Part shown: piece after piece, positions 28,025 through 37,606 of the stretch
How positions within the stretch are numbered: the stretch's first letter is position 1
Layout of the letters: each line of letters begins with the position of its first letter
From: Bin80 sp965219915
GTDB taxonomy: Bacteria > Bacteroidota > Rhodothermia > Rhodothermales > Bin80
Direction: 5' to 3'
NCBI GenBank assembly: GCA_965219915.1
Contig: OZ244794.1
Location: 2,666,001 to 2,730,000, forward strand
DNA length: 64,000 bases
The notes under the pieces: generated by a model
Seen by the model: only the letters and a program-made list of their open reading frames with translations
What the model was told of the DNA's origin: nothing
Databases searched by the model: none
Translations under genes and position numbers: made by a program

Positions 28025-29212
28025 ATGAGAGAGCCCTCCCCTATTCTCGTTCCAACTAGTTACCAATTGGGCTACAAAAAGGCGCGGTCTGTGGACCGGG
28101 TTTTGGCAGATCTGTATGTTCGTCATACGACTATTGGTGATCCCGAATTGGATTCGGTAATTGAAGAGTGCTCTGAATCGTTGCCACCTGATGTTTTTAG
28201 CCGGTACATACGAGCTGGTATTTTACAGAAAGAAGATTTTCTTACGGGAGCCCCTGACAGTTTGCAAGAATTCTTTCACAGGGTGGACAACACCAATCCA
28301 CCTTGGCTGTCTTACGAATCTTTTCGGCCAGCGACCCGCGCAGTCTATAAAAACGCCAGTCTGGTACTTGCCGCTTTTGTCGCAGGCGCCCTCGTAGAAG
28401 GATTTACAACCATGATAGCCAAGTCTTTCCGGATCACGGGGCGAGTTGGCTCAAAGAATACCAAGCGTCGCCTGGGATATAATGCCCGGCATATCCTTGA
28501 GATTTTTTATCCCAGTGGCATGTACCGGGAAAACGACGGATGGAAAATGACCATGCGCATCCGCTTCGTCCATGCGAAAGTCCGCTACCTGCTTGATCGC
28601 TCCGATGAATGGGATAAAGAAGCGTGGGGATGCCCCTTGAGCGCAGCTCACCTGGGTTTCGCCATCTCAGTCTTTTCAGACCGCTTGTTGCATTTTTGCA
28701 AAATGCTTGGCGTGAGATTCAGCAAAGAAGAGCAAGAAAGTGTCATGGCGGTCTTCCGTTACGTTGGATACTTATTTGGTATCCCCGACGAAATATTGTA
28801 CAAGAATAGAAAGGACGCCAAGGAGATCTTCAAGATCGGCCTGCTATGTGAACCGCCGGCAGACGATGATTCAGCGGTTGTAGCCAATGAACTTGTTCGT
28901 GCCGTACCGCGGGTAACCGATGTTCAGACTACAGAAGAAGCCGAAGAACAGATGAAGTTAGGGTATGCACTCTCACGGGTTCTTCTCGGACGGAAAACGG
29001 CAAAGGCTTTACAATTCCCCAAATACAACGGCTTCATCGCCCTCCTTCTGTTTCGGAGCCAAATAGTGCTTGAGAGCATGCTCAAGGATTCACAATTCAT
29101 CAAGAGAAAGAATTTTACAGAATTACTGGGGATTTCCTCCTATGATGAGCTCATTGGGATCAGTTACAAATTACCAACCCATGTCAAAGATGCTTTGTCG
29201 CAGGACTGGTAG
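28025..29212 (+). CDS. MpaB/latex-clearing-protein-like oxygenase (DUF2236)
   Basis: A 395-residue protein resembling the oxygenase MpaB / rubber oxygenase Lcp catalytic domain. Family-like segments are SLVLAAFVAGALVEGFTTMI, then RIRFVHAKVRYLL with His183, the position where the family has a conserved His near heme. WGCPLSAAHLGFAISVFSDR and VFRYVGYLFGIPDEIL follow. Family members are helical heme b proteins; Lcp cleaves polyisoprene with oxygen, while most bacterial homologues have no known substrate. No clear signal peptide is present, so it may be cytoplasmic. Stands alone. The family call rests on motif resemblance read by eye and deserves a profile check. Confidence 0.72.
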   Translation: MREPSPILVPTSYQLGYKKARSVDRVLADLYVRHTTIGDPELDSVIEECSESLPPDVFSRYIRAGILQKEDFLTGAPDSLQEFFHRVDNTNPPWLSYESFRPATRAVYKNASLVLAAFVAGALVEGFTTMIAKSFRITGRVGSKNTKRRLGYNARHILEIFYPSGMYRENDGWKMTMRIRFVHAKVRYLLDRSDEWDKEAWGCPLSAAHLGFAISVFSDRLLHFCKMLGVRFSKEEQESVMAVFRYVGYLFGIPDEILYKNRKDAKEIFKIGLLCEPPADDDSAVVANELVRAVPRVTDVQTTEEAEEQMKLGYALSRVLLGRKTAKALQFPKYNGFIALLLFRSQIVLESMLKDSQFIKRKNFTELLGISSYDELIGISYKLPTHVKDALSQDW

Positions 29213-29572
29213 AAAACTAGTCTTGTACTAGGATTATTCCGGCTGTGAGCGCCTCCGCAAGCTTGCTGATCTCCTCCACAGATACGAGCCCGGTGGGTTG
29301 ATTGAATCTTGGCAATAATAGCCGGTTGGTCAATCTTCGCATGTAGAGTTTGCCAGGAAATACCCGCGTATCTCTCTAGCCCCTGCCACGGCTAACTAAC
29401 GCATTCAATACAGCAGGAGAAATGTTCGCCCTAACGCGTTCAGGAAAAACACATACCCCCCCCCCAAAATCATCATTCCCGAACTGTAGGGCGGTTCAGT
29501 TGGGCAAACACAGATATATCCTCAGCCAACCAACTCCGAGCAGCAATGGGATCCGTTCGGATCACGCTGGAT
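29213..29572. other. Convergent intergenic region with a C10 tract
   Basis: 360 bp between the oxygenase-like gene and the hibernation factor gene, which converge. It contains a run of ten C residues at 29456-29465. No gene or convincing terminator is visible. Confidence 0.5.
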
Positions 29573-29902
29573 CTATACCCTGGCCGTCCGATGACGATCA
29601 CGCATACGCTCGCGCTGTTCACGAATCTGTCTTACAACGGCTTCAAGAGCCTCACCGATCGCCCCGCGGACAGAGTCTTGTGTACGCGTTGCCGCGATAT
29701 TGGTCGGCTTACGGTACACAACCAAGCGCACCCTGTACTCCGCACGTCTATTGGCACCACTCACGCATTCTACGGCAACCGAAGCCCCTGCAATATCACG
29801 GTGACCTTGTGCCAACTTTTTGAGTCGCACCTCAATGGCATCTTTTTGCCGCTGGCTGAGATGTGTACCCTCTACGTAGTATTCGATTGCAAATTCAGAC
29901 AT
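29573..29902 (-). CDS. hpf: Ribosome hibernation-promoting factor family protein (HPF/RaiA)
   Basis: A 109-residue short-form HPF/RaiA protein. I start at MSEFAIEYYVEGTHLSQ (29902); a longer frame upstream (to 30028) overlaps the preceding gene and is not family-like. The pattern THLSQRQKDAIEVRLKKLAQ fits the first beta-alpha unit of the beta-alpha-beta-beta-beta-alpha fold. EYRVRLVVYRKPTNIAATRT and AIGEALEAVVRQIREQRERM fit the last strands and basic helix. Family members bind the 30S subunit in stationary phase and promote 100S dimers or idling 70S. It lies 52 bp after the M32 carboxypeptidase gene on the same strand. Confidence 0.75.
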   Translation of the reverse strand: MSEFAIEYYVEGTHLSQRQKDAIEVRLKKLAQGHRDIAGASVAVECVSGANRRAEYRVRLVVYRKPTNIAATRTQDSVRGAIGEALEAVVRQIREQRERMRDRHRTARV

Positions 29903-29954
29903 TTTTTGCTTGTTGTTTTCTTTGGAAACCGTCAGGGTTTGTTCCAGGGTATAC

Positions 29955-31478
29955 TTATGAATCTGGCACAAGAGATCCGTAAATGTCGCCGTATTTTTGG
30001 CGTACATATTCAAGCCAAGGAGCCGCACTGATTTCCCCTTTTGTCATCCACTCAATAATTTCACCGGCGGACAATCTGCGTCCCCAGTGATGAACATTCG
30101 CTTGTAACCATTCACGGAGTGGAGCAAACTCCCTTGACTCAATTTGTTCATCCAGATTCCCCAATTCTGACTTAGCGCACGCAAACACCTGAGCCGATAT
30201 CAGGTTGCCAAGCGTATAGGTTGGGAAATACCCGATTGCACCCAGTGCCCAGTGTATATCCTGAAGCACGCCATCAGTGTCACTCTCTGGCCTAATACCA
30301 AGATAACTCTCCATCCTGTCGCCCCAGAGACCGGGTAGTTCCTTTATGGCAATTTTTTCCTCTATGAGCAGCATTTCGAGCTCAAATCGGAGCATTATAT
30401 GCAAATTGTAGGTTACCTCATCTGCCTCCACCCGAACGGGAGATGCCTGTACCCGATTGATAGCCCGGTAGAAGTCTTCCAGAGATACAGAATCCAGGTT
30501 CTGATTAAAGCGACTTTGTAGGTCACGGTAATATGCCGCCCAGAAAGGACGACTCCTGCCTATCTGGTTCTCCCATAGTCTGGACTGTGCTTCGTGCATG
30601 CCCAGTGATGTCCCCTGGGCCAATAGAGTACCTTCAAGTTCCGGATCAATACCTTGCTCATACATGCCGTGCCCCGCCTCATGTAAGGAGCTGAATAGCC
30701 CCGAGGTTAGATTCCGCTCATGAATCCTTGTAGTTAAACGGACATCATTCATCGAAAAGGACGTACTAAAAGGATGTGCTGATACATCCTGTCTCCCTCG
30801 CTGAAAATCAAAACCAATATCCCGCAGGACCTCCATCCCGAAATCCCACTGAATATCGGCGTCATAGGAATGGAATAGGAATGCATTTCTTGGCTGAGGA
30901 GCACATTCAATAGCGCGTACAATGGGTACTAACGATGTGCGCAGATCATCAAAAATCTTTTTGACCTGCGCAGCAGTGACACCGGGTTCGTATTCTTCCA
31001 GTAGCGCGTCATACGGGTGCCCCGCATAACCGACCGCTTCAGCTTTTTGAATACACAGCCCCACAATCCTTTCCAGATCGCCAGCAAACCTGTCAAAGGT
31101 GTTTTCACTGTATGCATGCCTCCACGATACCTTGGCTCTAGCCGTGGTTTGCGCAATCTCCCCAACCAGTTCCGTGGATAGTTTGCGGGCACGGTCAAAA
31201 TCCCTGGTGGCCACCCGAACAATACTGGCCCGGAAACTCATGGAATCCTCGTACTCGTCCCTTACACGTTCAAGCAGTTCGCCCGTACGATCTCGAACGA
31301 ACAACTCATGTGACGTAGACTGAAGCGTGGCTATCTGTCGGGCCCGGGCCTCCGTACCTGATTCTGGCATGTACGTCTCCTGATCCCACTCCAAAAGCGC
31401 AGCAGCAGCTTGAAGATCACAAGCTGACCGAATGATCCCCAGTAATTCCTGGAAATCAGATTCTTTTGTTGAACTCAT
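29955..31478 (-). CDS. Metallocarboxypeptidase, M32 family (Taq-type)
   Basis: Zinc carboxypeptidase of about 507 residues, cytoplasmic, removing C-terminal amino acids with broad specificity. Family hallmarks are all present: LLEWDQETYMP near the N-terminus, DVRLTTRIHERNLTSGLFSS, then the active-site LHEAGHGMYEQGI (HEXXH near residue 268). GMHEAQSRLWENQIGRS (third zinc ligand Glu near 298) and the C-terminal VEADEVTYNLHIMLRFELE follow. ATG at 31478 is preferred over the GTG two codons upstream. Probably co-transcribed with the hibernation factor. The tRNA gene upstream is on the opposite strand. Confidence 0.95.
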   Translation of the reverse strand: MSSTKESDFQELLGIIRSACDLQAAAALLEWDQETYMPESGTEARARQIATLQSTSHELFVRDRTGELLERVRDEYEDSMSFRASIVRVATRDFDRARKLSTELVGEIAQTTARAKVSWRHAYSENTFDRFAGDLERIVGLCIQKAEAVGYAGHPYDALLEEYEPGVTAAQVKKIFDDLRTSLVPIVRAIECAPQPRNAFLFHSYDADIQWDFGMEVLRDIGFDFQRGRQDVSAHPFSTSFSMNDVRLTTRIHERNLTSGLFSSLHEAGHGMYEQGIDPELEGTLLAQGTSLGMHEAQSRLWENQIGRSRPFWAAYYRDLQSRFNQNLDSVSLEDFYRAINRVQASPVRVEADEVTYNLHIMLRFELEMLLIEEKIAIKELPGLWGDRMESYLGIRPESDTDGVLQDIHWALGAIGYFPTYTLGNLISAQVFACAKSELGNLDEQIESREFAPLREWLQANVHHWGRRLSAGEIIEWMTKGEISAAPWLEYVRQKYGDIYGSLVPDS

Positions 31479-31671
31479 ATGCACCCATTAACCCACACCC
31501 GAATTTTGCTTAAATATATTGCATTATTCGCGTTGACCAAAACTACGCCGAATTACCCAATTATTAATTGTGAATTTCGTTTGGTAGACGCAACATTCGC
31601 AATGTCAATTGTTGTTTTCCCAGGTTATTACAGAAACCAGTCCGCGGAATACGCGTGAAACCCGCTCACCG

Positions 31672-31744
31672 GCCAACGTAGCTCAGTTGGTAGAGCAGCT
31701 CACTCGTAATGAGCAGGTCGCCGGTTCGAGTCCGGCCGTTGGCT
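31672..31744 (+). tRNA. tRNA-Thr (anticodon CGU)
   Basis: A complete 73-nt cloverleaf. It has acceptor GCCAACG/CGTTGGC, a D-arm with GCTC/GAGC, and anticodon stem GCTCA/TGAGC enclosing CTCGTAA (anticodon CGT). The variable loop is AGGTC, and T-arm GCCGG/CCGGC encloses TTCGAGT. The discriminator is T and CCA is not encoded. It reads ACG threonine codons. A short T-rich run follows about 10 nt downstream. Confidence 0.97.
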
Positions 31745-32114
31745 CACTCCCTTTTTTGGCCGCAGATGATCTGTGTTTTCGGTGTTTCACTAAACCGGAA
31801 TTCTGTTTCGTGAAGCACGTCATTCCTATTGAACCTCAATCTCCACCATGTGGAAACCTGAATTTGAGGATAATCTTGCCTTGAGGTCTCAGGACGGTAG
31901 AGACCGACTATTATATCGGAGGATCCCCAAAGAACTTGATAATTGCGTATGACCTTACCCGCGTCTTACCAATCCACCAGAATCCTGGGTTCACGGCAAT
32001 GGCACCATAAACGTAAACACAACTTACATAGAGCAGACGCGTGCGGTAGCACTAGGGACGATTCAAAGCCTGTGGCCTATCCTTGTCGAAGGAAATGGCA
32101 AGAATGCGTGAGAT
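31745..32114. other. Intergenic downstream of tRNA-Thr
   Basis: 370 bp between the tRNA and the convergent M1 peptidase gene. A 9-bp imperfect stem (GTGTTTCAC/GTGAAGCAC, 31779-31816 region) is visible. I find no integrase, attachment repeat of the tRNA end or other gene. Confidence 0.45.
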
Positions 32115-34274
32115 TCAGTTAAACTGCTCCAGCGCCCACTCCGCCGCTGATTTTATCACATTACGTGGCGAAATATCTTGTGCCGCCTCTTCCAGGAACT
32201 GGACAACCGTAGGATCCCCTATTTTTCCAAGGCTCCTGAGCGCCTCAGCACGAGCAAAATAACTTGTGTCGTTTCTGTAAAACTCAACCAGCAAATCGCT
32301 GTACTCTTCGCTCCCCAACTCTCCCAACCCACGAACCGCTGCCGCTCGAACACGCGAGTGCGGATCCTTAATTGCCTGGGAAAACAACCTGGCATCACCA
32401 TTGGCTACACTCCGGGACAATACGTCTAAGCAGGTCATTCGGACATTCCAGAAAGGATCAGACACTGCGCAGTCTGAGAGTCCCGTACGCACTTCGGCTT
32501 GGGCCGCATGGGATCCAAGGTCAAGTGCTGCCCGTCGGCGCCCGGCAGCGTCATCCTGAACAAGTTGATACTGTAGCTCAGCAACATCCTTCTCGAAGGA
32601 CCAGTCGGCCAACAGTGTGCCGTCCGCATCAAAGCGAACAAAGCGTGGACGACCATCTATCTGGAATTCGAAAGTGTTGGTCCTCTCTGATAGCCAGATC
32701 TGCTCTTCCTTAATGCCTGAGTCTGTGTGTATCCGAATATTTACAGGAATTCTGTACACGAACGGAGAAACCATGTCCTGTGATTGTTCAACTGTCAGCG
32801 TGAGCGTACCCAACGTGTCCCAGTTCTGGGTCACGGTGATTTCAGGATGGCCTGCACTGTAAATCCATTGGTCAAAAAACCATTCCAAATTCTGGCCTGT
32901 CGCATCCTTGATTGCAGTAATAAAATCGTACGCGTGCACGGGCTGAAAAGCATGATCGTTCAGGAAACGCTGCATGGATCTCTTAAAGTCAACAGGACCG
33001 AGTATTCCCCGAAGCATTTCGAGAATGACCGCACCCTTCTGGTACGTATGTCGATCGAAGTTTTGATTTGGATACTGCCAGTGTTCGAACACAACTGGAC
33101 GGCGATAGCGGTCGTTCGCCTCGCGGAAGTACGCATCTTTTTTGCTCTGGAGATTCACCGAACACTCATCGCTTCCATGGGCATGACACGCCCATGCATA
33201 TTCACTCCAGGTAGCGAAGCTTTCGCTTATCCACGTTTGTGACCAATCACGGTAAGAAACCAGATTGCCGAACCAGTGATGCGCCGCTTCATGGGCCACC
33301 AACCAATCACTTGGGTAGTCCTGCTCTGCGTCCTCATCATGGATGGTCACATGCCCGAGAACCGTTGCAGTCGTGCTTTCCGCCCCACCCCCTATACCGG
33401 GAATCGTGATCTGATCAAACTTGATCCAAGGATAGGGCACACCATACAGTTCCTCCATAAACTCCAGGATTTCAGGAGTACGCTCAAAGGAACGCATTGC
33501 GTCGTCGACATCCTTCGGATAAACCCAATAATTGACCGGAATTGAGCGCAAGGAATCTTCCAACACGACATATGGTCCGGCAACTGCAACGTACAGGTAG
33601 GTAGGATGCGGCAACTCCTGGTGCCAATGCCATGTCATTAAACCACTCTCCTCTTCTGTAACAGAAACCAGGCGCCCATTCGAAAGCGCTTTGTACTCGG
33701 GCCTGACGGTAAGCAGCGTTTCATGAGACGCCCGGTCGTTTGGGTGATCATAGCTGGGCATCCAATGTCGAGCCCCTTCCGGGAAAGAGAGCGTATTGAT
33801 TAATCGTGGATTCTCATCTGTTTCATCCTTGAAATCGATCCCAAGATCGTAACTCGCTGACATGCCATAAGCCTCCGAATCAATGTCTACATTAGAAGCA
33901 TGGTAGTACACTGTGAACCGTAGCGTATCCGTATATGCGTAGGTTCTGGACAAACTGACTTGTAGATTATGGGGCTCCTGGATGAAGGACAACGTCTCCC
34001 CTGCTGCGCTATGTACGCTATCTACTAGGAACGTTTCTGCATCTAGGGAGAGCTCGGTGAAGTTGTCGCTCAATGGCGTCATCGTGATGGTATTTGAGCC
34101 CAAAAATGACTTGGTATCTTCATCGAAGATCAGATGAACACGATAGTGAAGCACATCAAAGGTCCGAGTACGCTCTGCCTGGAAAGGCCTTGAGTAAATG
34201 TCAATCGTCTGCGCAATTGCAGCACAGTTCATGGATAGTAGCAATGCAAATGCAAGAATTCGCTTTCCAACCAT
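32115..34274 (-). CDS. M1-family metallopeptidase with C-terminal HEAT repeats
   Basis: Exported zinc aminopeptidase of 719 residues. Signal peptide MVGKRILAFALLLSMNCAAIA. An N-terminal beta-saddle domain (TFDVLHYRVHLIFDEDTKSF) is followed by the thermolysin-like domain. The active site is HEAAHHWFGN (His328, Glu329, His332) with the third zinc ligand Glu351 exactly 18 residues on (WISESFATW). The usual GAMEN substrate motif is GGGAES, so the conserved Glu299 is kept but the family Asn is replaced. From about residue 590 there are HEAT-like repeats (DPHSRVRAAAVRGLGELGSE and similar) replacing the ordinary C-terminal domain. Likely a periplasmic or outer-membrane peptide scavenger. Confidence 0.93.
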   Translation of the reverse strand: MVGKRILAFALLLSMNCAAIAQTIDIYSRPFQAERTRTFDVLHYRVHLIFDEDTKSFLGSNTITMTPLSDNFTELSLDAETFLVDSVHSAAGETLSFIQEPHNLQVSLSRTYAYTDTLRFTVYYHASNVDIDSEAYGMSASYDLGIDFKDETDENPRLINTLSFPEGARHWMPSYDHPNDRASHETLLTVRPEYKALSNGRLVSVTEEESGLMTWHWHQELPHPTYLYVAVAGPYVVLEDSLRSIPVNYWVYPKDVDDAMRSFERTPEILEFMEELYGVPYPWIKFDQITIPGIGGGAESTTATVLGHVTIHDEDAEQDYPSDWLVAHEAAHHWFGNLVSYRDWSQTWISESFATWSEYAWACHAHGSDECSVNLQSKKDAYFREANDRYRRPVVFEHWQYPNQNFDRHTYQKGAVILEMLRGILGPVDFKRSMQRFLNDHAFQPVHAYDFITAIKDATGQNLEWFFDQWIYSAGHPEITVTQNWDTLGTLTLTVEQSQDMVSPFVYRIPVNIRIHTDSGIKEEQIWLSERTNTFEFQIDGRPRFVRFDADGTLLADWSFEKDVAELQYQLVQDDAAGRRRAALDLGSHAAQAEVRTGLSDCAVSDPFWNVRMTCLDVLSRSVANGDARLFSQAIKDPHSRVRAAAVRGLGELGSEEYSDLLVEFYRNDTSYFARAEALRSLGKIGDPTVVQFLEEAAQDISPRNVIKSAAEWALEQFN

Positions 34275-34357
34275 TTGACTTATTGTTACTGGGATTTTGA
34301 ATTATCAGGTGAATCTGCGGCAAAGCAGGTTTTGGTTCTTTTATGTCATACTTGCTG

Positions 34358-35755
34358 CTATGACTGGGCAGAAAGCACGAAATAAACCACGAAAGCGATG
34401 GCCGCCACGATGAGGAGCCAGTGAATTTCTCGGCGCTTGCCAGCCAGCAATTTGAGCACTGTGTAAGTGATAATGCCGGCTCCTATGCCGTTGGTAATGC
34501 TGTACGTCAGCGGCATCAGAAGCAATGTAAGAAAAGCTGGAATGGACTCCTCATAATTCTTCCAGGGAATATCTCTGAGTGTACTCATCATAAGAAAACC
34601 TACCAAAATGAGTGCTGGAGCCGTGGCCTCTGAAGGAATGATTCCAGCAAGCGGGCTGAAGAACATGCACAATAAAAAGAGCAAGCCGACTACCACAGCC
34701 GTCAATCCCGTGCGCCCCCCTTCCGCAATCCCAGCTGCACTCTCAATATAGGTCGTGTTGCTGCTTACATTGGCAAAACCTCCGAATGCTGCACCCACCG
34801 AATCTACTAATAGCACCCTGTTTACGCCCGGCAACTTGCCCTCACCCGTCAAAAAGCCCGCCTCTTCTCCCAGACCAACAACTGTACCCATTGTGTCAAA
34901 AAAATCAGTGAGCAAGAGAGAGAACACTGCTAAAATTGCAGCCAATGCTCCCAATTGTGTAAATAGTCCGAAATCAATCCGACCGAATATGGAATCCGGC
35001 CCAATAATGCCTCGGGGAAGTCCAATGAGTTCTGTAGGAACTTGGGCACTACCACCAAATGCCGTACCATCGGCAACTATCAGATTGAGAGCGATAGCCA
35101 GAAGCGTAGTAGCGACAATGCCCTGCAGTATCGCGCCCTTCACGCCTCGGGCCATCAGCCAAACTGTTAACAATAGACCAAAAAGAAATGTGATCACGCC
35201 AAGCTGACTTAGATCTCCTAGTGCAAGAGGTGTGCCGGTTGTAGTGGCAATGATCCCACCATTGACACCTCCAATGAGCGCCAACAACAAACCGATGCCT
35301 GCCCCTATGGATTTCTTTAAAGACACTGGAATGGCATCCATCATTGCTTCCCGAAATTGCGTCAGTACAAGCACGAAAATGATGAGCCCTTCTATGAGCA
35401 CGACTGTCATAGCCTGCCCCCATGTTAACCCCATCTGTCCAACCAGTTGAATTGCTACGACAGCATTGAGTCCCATTCCCGGTGCCAGAGCGAATGGATA
35501 ATTCGCATACAAGCCCATGAAGATGGTCATAGTCCCTGCGGTTAAGCATGTCAAGCTCAGGATAGCAGCCGGAGGCATCACTGTGCCAATACTGTCAGCT
35601 GCTCCACCGAGGATACTCGGATTGACAAAGATGATATAAGCCATCACCACAAAAGTGGCAAAGCCGGCTCGGATCTCACCGAACAAGGTCGTCCTTCGAT
35701 CCTCCAGTCGAAAAAACCGGTGTGGCCAGCTATTTCGATTGCGATTGGCGGTCAT
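34358..35755 (-). CDS. NCS2-family purine permease (AzgA-like)
   Basis: Inner-membrane proton symporter for purine bases, likely hypoxanthine/guanine/adenine. 465 residues from the ATG at 35755 (MTANRNRNSWPHRFFRLEDR), which has an AAGGA ribosome-binding site 6 nt upstream, one of the few clear ones here. Upstream in-frame ATGs (35785 and 35893) lack support. Family features include TTLFGEIRAGFATFVVMAYI, the TM3 region NYPFALAPGMGLNAVVAIQL and FDTMGTVVGLGEEAGFL. ALILVGFLMMSTLRDIPWKN and about 12 hydrophobic segments complete the picture. These match AzgA/PbuG-type NCS2 proteins rather than UraA. Isolated; apt at 49.4 kb would process an imported adenine. Confidence 0.92.
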   Translation of the reverse strand: MTANRNRNSWPHRFFRLEDRRTTLFGEIRAGFATFVVMAYIIFVNPSILGGAADSIGTVMPPAAILSLTCLTAGTMTIFMGLYANYPFALAPGMGLNAVVAIQLVGQMGLTWGQAMTVVLIEGLIIFVLVLTQFREAMMDAIPVSLKKSIGAGIGLLLALIGGVNGGIIATTTGTPLALGDLSQLGVITFLFGLLLTVWLMARGVKGAILQGIVATTLLAIALNLIVADGTAFGGSAQVPTELIGLPRGIIGPDSIFGRIDFGLFTQLGALAAILAVFSLLLTDFFDTMGTVVGLGEEAGFLTGEGKLPGVNRVLLVDSVGAAFGGFANVSSNTTYIESAAGIAEGGRTGLTAVVVGLLFLLCMFFSPLAGIIPSEATAPALILVGFLMMSTLRDIPWKNYEESIPAFLTLLLMPLTYSITNGIGAGIITYTVLKLLAGKRREIHWLLIVAAIAFVVYFVLSAQS

Positions 35756-36596
35756 GAAAATCCTTCGGTGGATAATGGAATTCATACTTTTCCTGACGAA
35801 GGGGCCGTACAATGCTACATCCGTCACTTGGGCACACTGGGAGTATATCAAATAGTAAAGGCCCCTTACAAGATCTCGACAGGAATGTAGCAAATTAAGA
35901 AATTGACAAGTAGCGGAGGAAATTCTTACCCCTCGACTCTCAAGGTTGCACGAATAAGTCGAACACCATTATACACCTGCGCTGTGCCAAATTCACCAGA
36001 TTTTATTCCCATTACAACTCTCTGTGTCTGAGGCACGATGCCCCCAGACACAACTGTTTTCGGGCGACAATGGACTCGTCAGGACGTATTGCACCTACCA
36101 GGGCGTGTTCGAACTCGGAGACGCGGCTGATCCGTTATGTTACTTACCTGCCTACACGGTCCAAGTATTCGCGTTGGAGGAATCTTCGTCGGCCGTTTGG
36201 AATGGAATGCTTCGGTGCTGCGTCCGTACGCAACCCCGTAAACTTTTTGTATACCTCGGCACAATGCGCTCTTCAGCCATTGAAACGAGAATGACCGCAG
36301 AGGTGCTGATTACCCCTGCCAGCTACTTCGACCGGGGAATTCGTTGAGGTATTTCACTCAGATCGTGCGTCCAGAACGGATTTCAAGATTGCAGTCCAAC
36401 AGAATTTACGTGTCCAGGAGGATCATGCAAGATTGAAATCTCAACTCAAAGCGAAGTGCCACCCGGCGGGGGACTTTCAGTCATGATCAAATTGCAACCA
36501 GCGCACCATCGTACGCCGTGTAATGTGCCTAGGACGCAGTTGATTGAGAATACGCCTGCGGTGCAACGCAAACAGTCCACTGCCAGACCGGTCACA
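35756..36596. other. Long intergenic region, no convincing gene
   Basis: About 840 bp between two minus-strand genes. The longest frame (36024-36347, plus) has no recognisable motif, an unusual number of Cys and Arg, and no start context, so I do not call it. The DNA could be a decayed gene, but I cannot recognise a parent family. Confidence 0.45.
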
Positions 36597-37439
36597 TTAC
36601 GGAAACCGGATCGAAGCGACCCGAATTGCCCCCATGGTCGGATCTGCGCGCATTTCGTTCCTTCCAAGACGGCTGAACTCTAACTGATGCTGGTTCACAA
36701 TTTCCTCAACCTCGCCATTCATGCTTTCCGCAAGATCCCTGACCTCTGAATCTGTGTAGCGCTGCATGGTAAATGGTAAATCTAACAGGGCGGAGAATCG
36801 GGTGAAAAAATCTTCGATCAGATCTGCCTTCGGAGTACCAACCAGGAGTTCATCCGGTAGGGCATATTCAAACACTAGGCAACCTCCCGAAGTGCGGAGC
36901 GCACTTAACGTAATGCGATAAATTTCTTTCGGAACATAATACGAAATCCCCTCTGAGATCAGCAACGTAGGAGCATCCGGTCGCCAACCAGCGTTTCTCA
37001 GCACCTCAGTCAGGGAAGGTACATCTACTAGGTTTGCCGTTAGGAATGAGATTTCGGGACCACCAACCTCCTTGTTGATCTCCGCTTTGAGGGGCATATT
37101 CGCCATATCTACATCAAAAATTCGAACTTTTGGATGGCATTCCGCAAGATCAATTGTTAACGGATCCAGTCCACCCCCCAGCTGAATTACTTGCGCGGAC
37201 GGATTATTACTCAGATATGCATGGCTGTATTTTTGTACTCCATACTTCCTGTTCAGAATTTCCACGCACTGTTCGTCCCAAGTATCCTCAAACTGCATCC
37301 GAAGTGAATCAGCAGCCGACAAATCAAGAGAATTCAAAAAAGTACGTGCAGCTGTGCCGCGATATACTTCTGGCCCCGTGTGGGACAATACGAATGCGGA
37401 AGTAACGGGAACTTCAATCATGATTTCAATGATGTTCAA
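36597..37439 (-). CDS. LCMT-type SAM-dependent methyltransferase
   Basis: Class I methyltransferase of 280 residues related to the leucine carboxyl methyltransferase/PPM family. It shows AQVIQLGGGLDPLTIDLAEC (motif I), VRIFDVDMANMPLKAE (acidic motif II), then LLISEGISYYVPKE, the family's LIAEGxxxYL-like segment. FEYALPDEL follows. Bacterial members methylate small molecules or polyketide carboxylates, and none of these can be assigned here. The start is uncertain: ATGs at 37439 and 37421 are both possible. It is divergent from the hydroxyproline pathway genes with 167 bp between them. Confidence 0.82.
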   Translation of the reverse strand: MNIIEIMIEVPVTSAFVLSHTGPEVYRGTAARTFLNSLDLSAADSLRMQFEDTWDEQCVEILNRKYGVQKYSHAYLSNNPSAQVIQLGGGLDPLTIDLAECHPKVRIFDVDMANMPLKAEINKEVGGPEISFLTANLVDVPSLTEVLRNAGWRPDAPTLLISEGISYYVPKEIYRITLSALRTSGGCLVFEYALPDELLVGTPKADLIEDFFTRFSALLDLPFTMQRYTDSEVRDLAESMNGEVEEIVNQHQLEFSRLGRNEMRADPTMGAIRVASIRFP

Positions 37440-37606
37440 ATATGAGGATTGTCAATCAACCTGGAAAAGCCTTTCGACCACGCTCTAATGGTCGTAGACG
37501 ATAGTCTGTTCCCATTACCAATGGTTTTTTCGCCGGCGCTATCAGAACCGATTATAGCCGTTTTCTGTTTGACACGCAGGACAGCTTAAAATACTCTCGC
37601 TCCGCA

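Noticed and set aside
29456..29465. Run of ten C as a possible phase-variable tract
   Set aside because: It lies between convergent genes, outside any coding or promoter region, so slippage would have no obvious effect.
29422..30031. Plus-strand frames opposite the hibernation factor gene
   Set aside because: Antisense to a recognisable HPF-family gene and without any family resemblance.
31672..32114. tRNA-Thr as an integration site for a genomic island
   Set aside because: No integrase, no repeat of the tRNA 3' end and no foreign gene block adjoining it.
36024..36347. 107-codon plus-strand frame in a long gap
   Set aside because: Composition rich in Cys and Arg, no motif, no signal peptide and no operon partner; likely chance.
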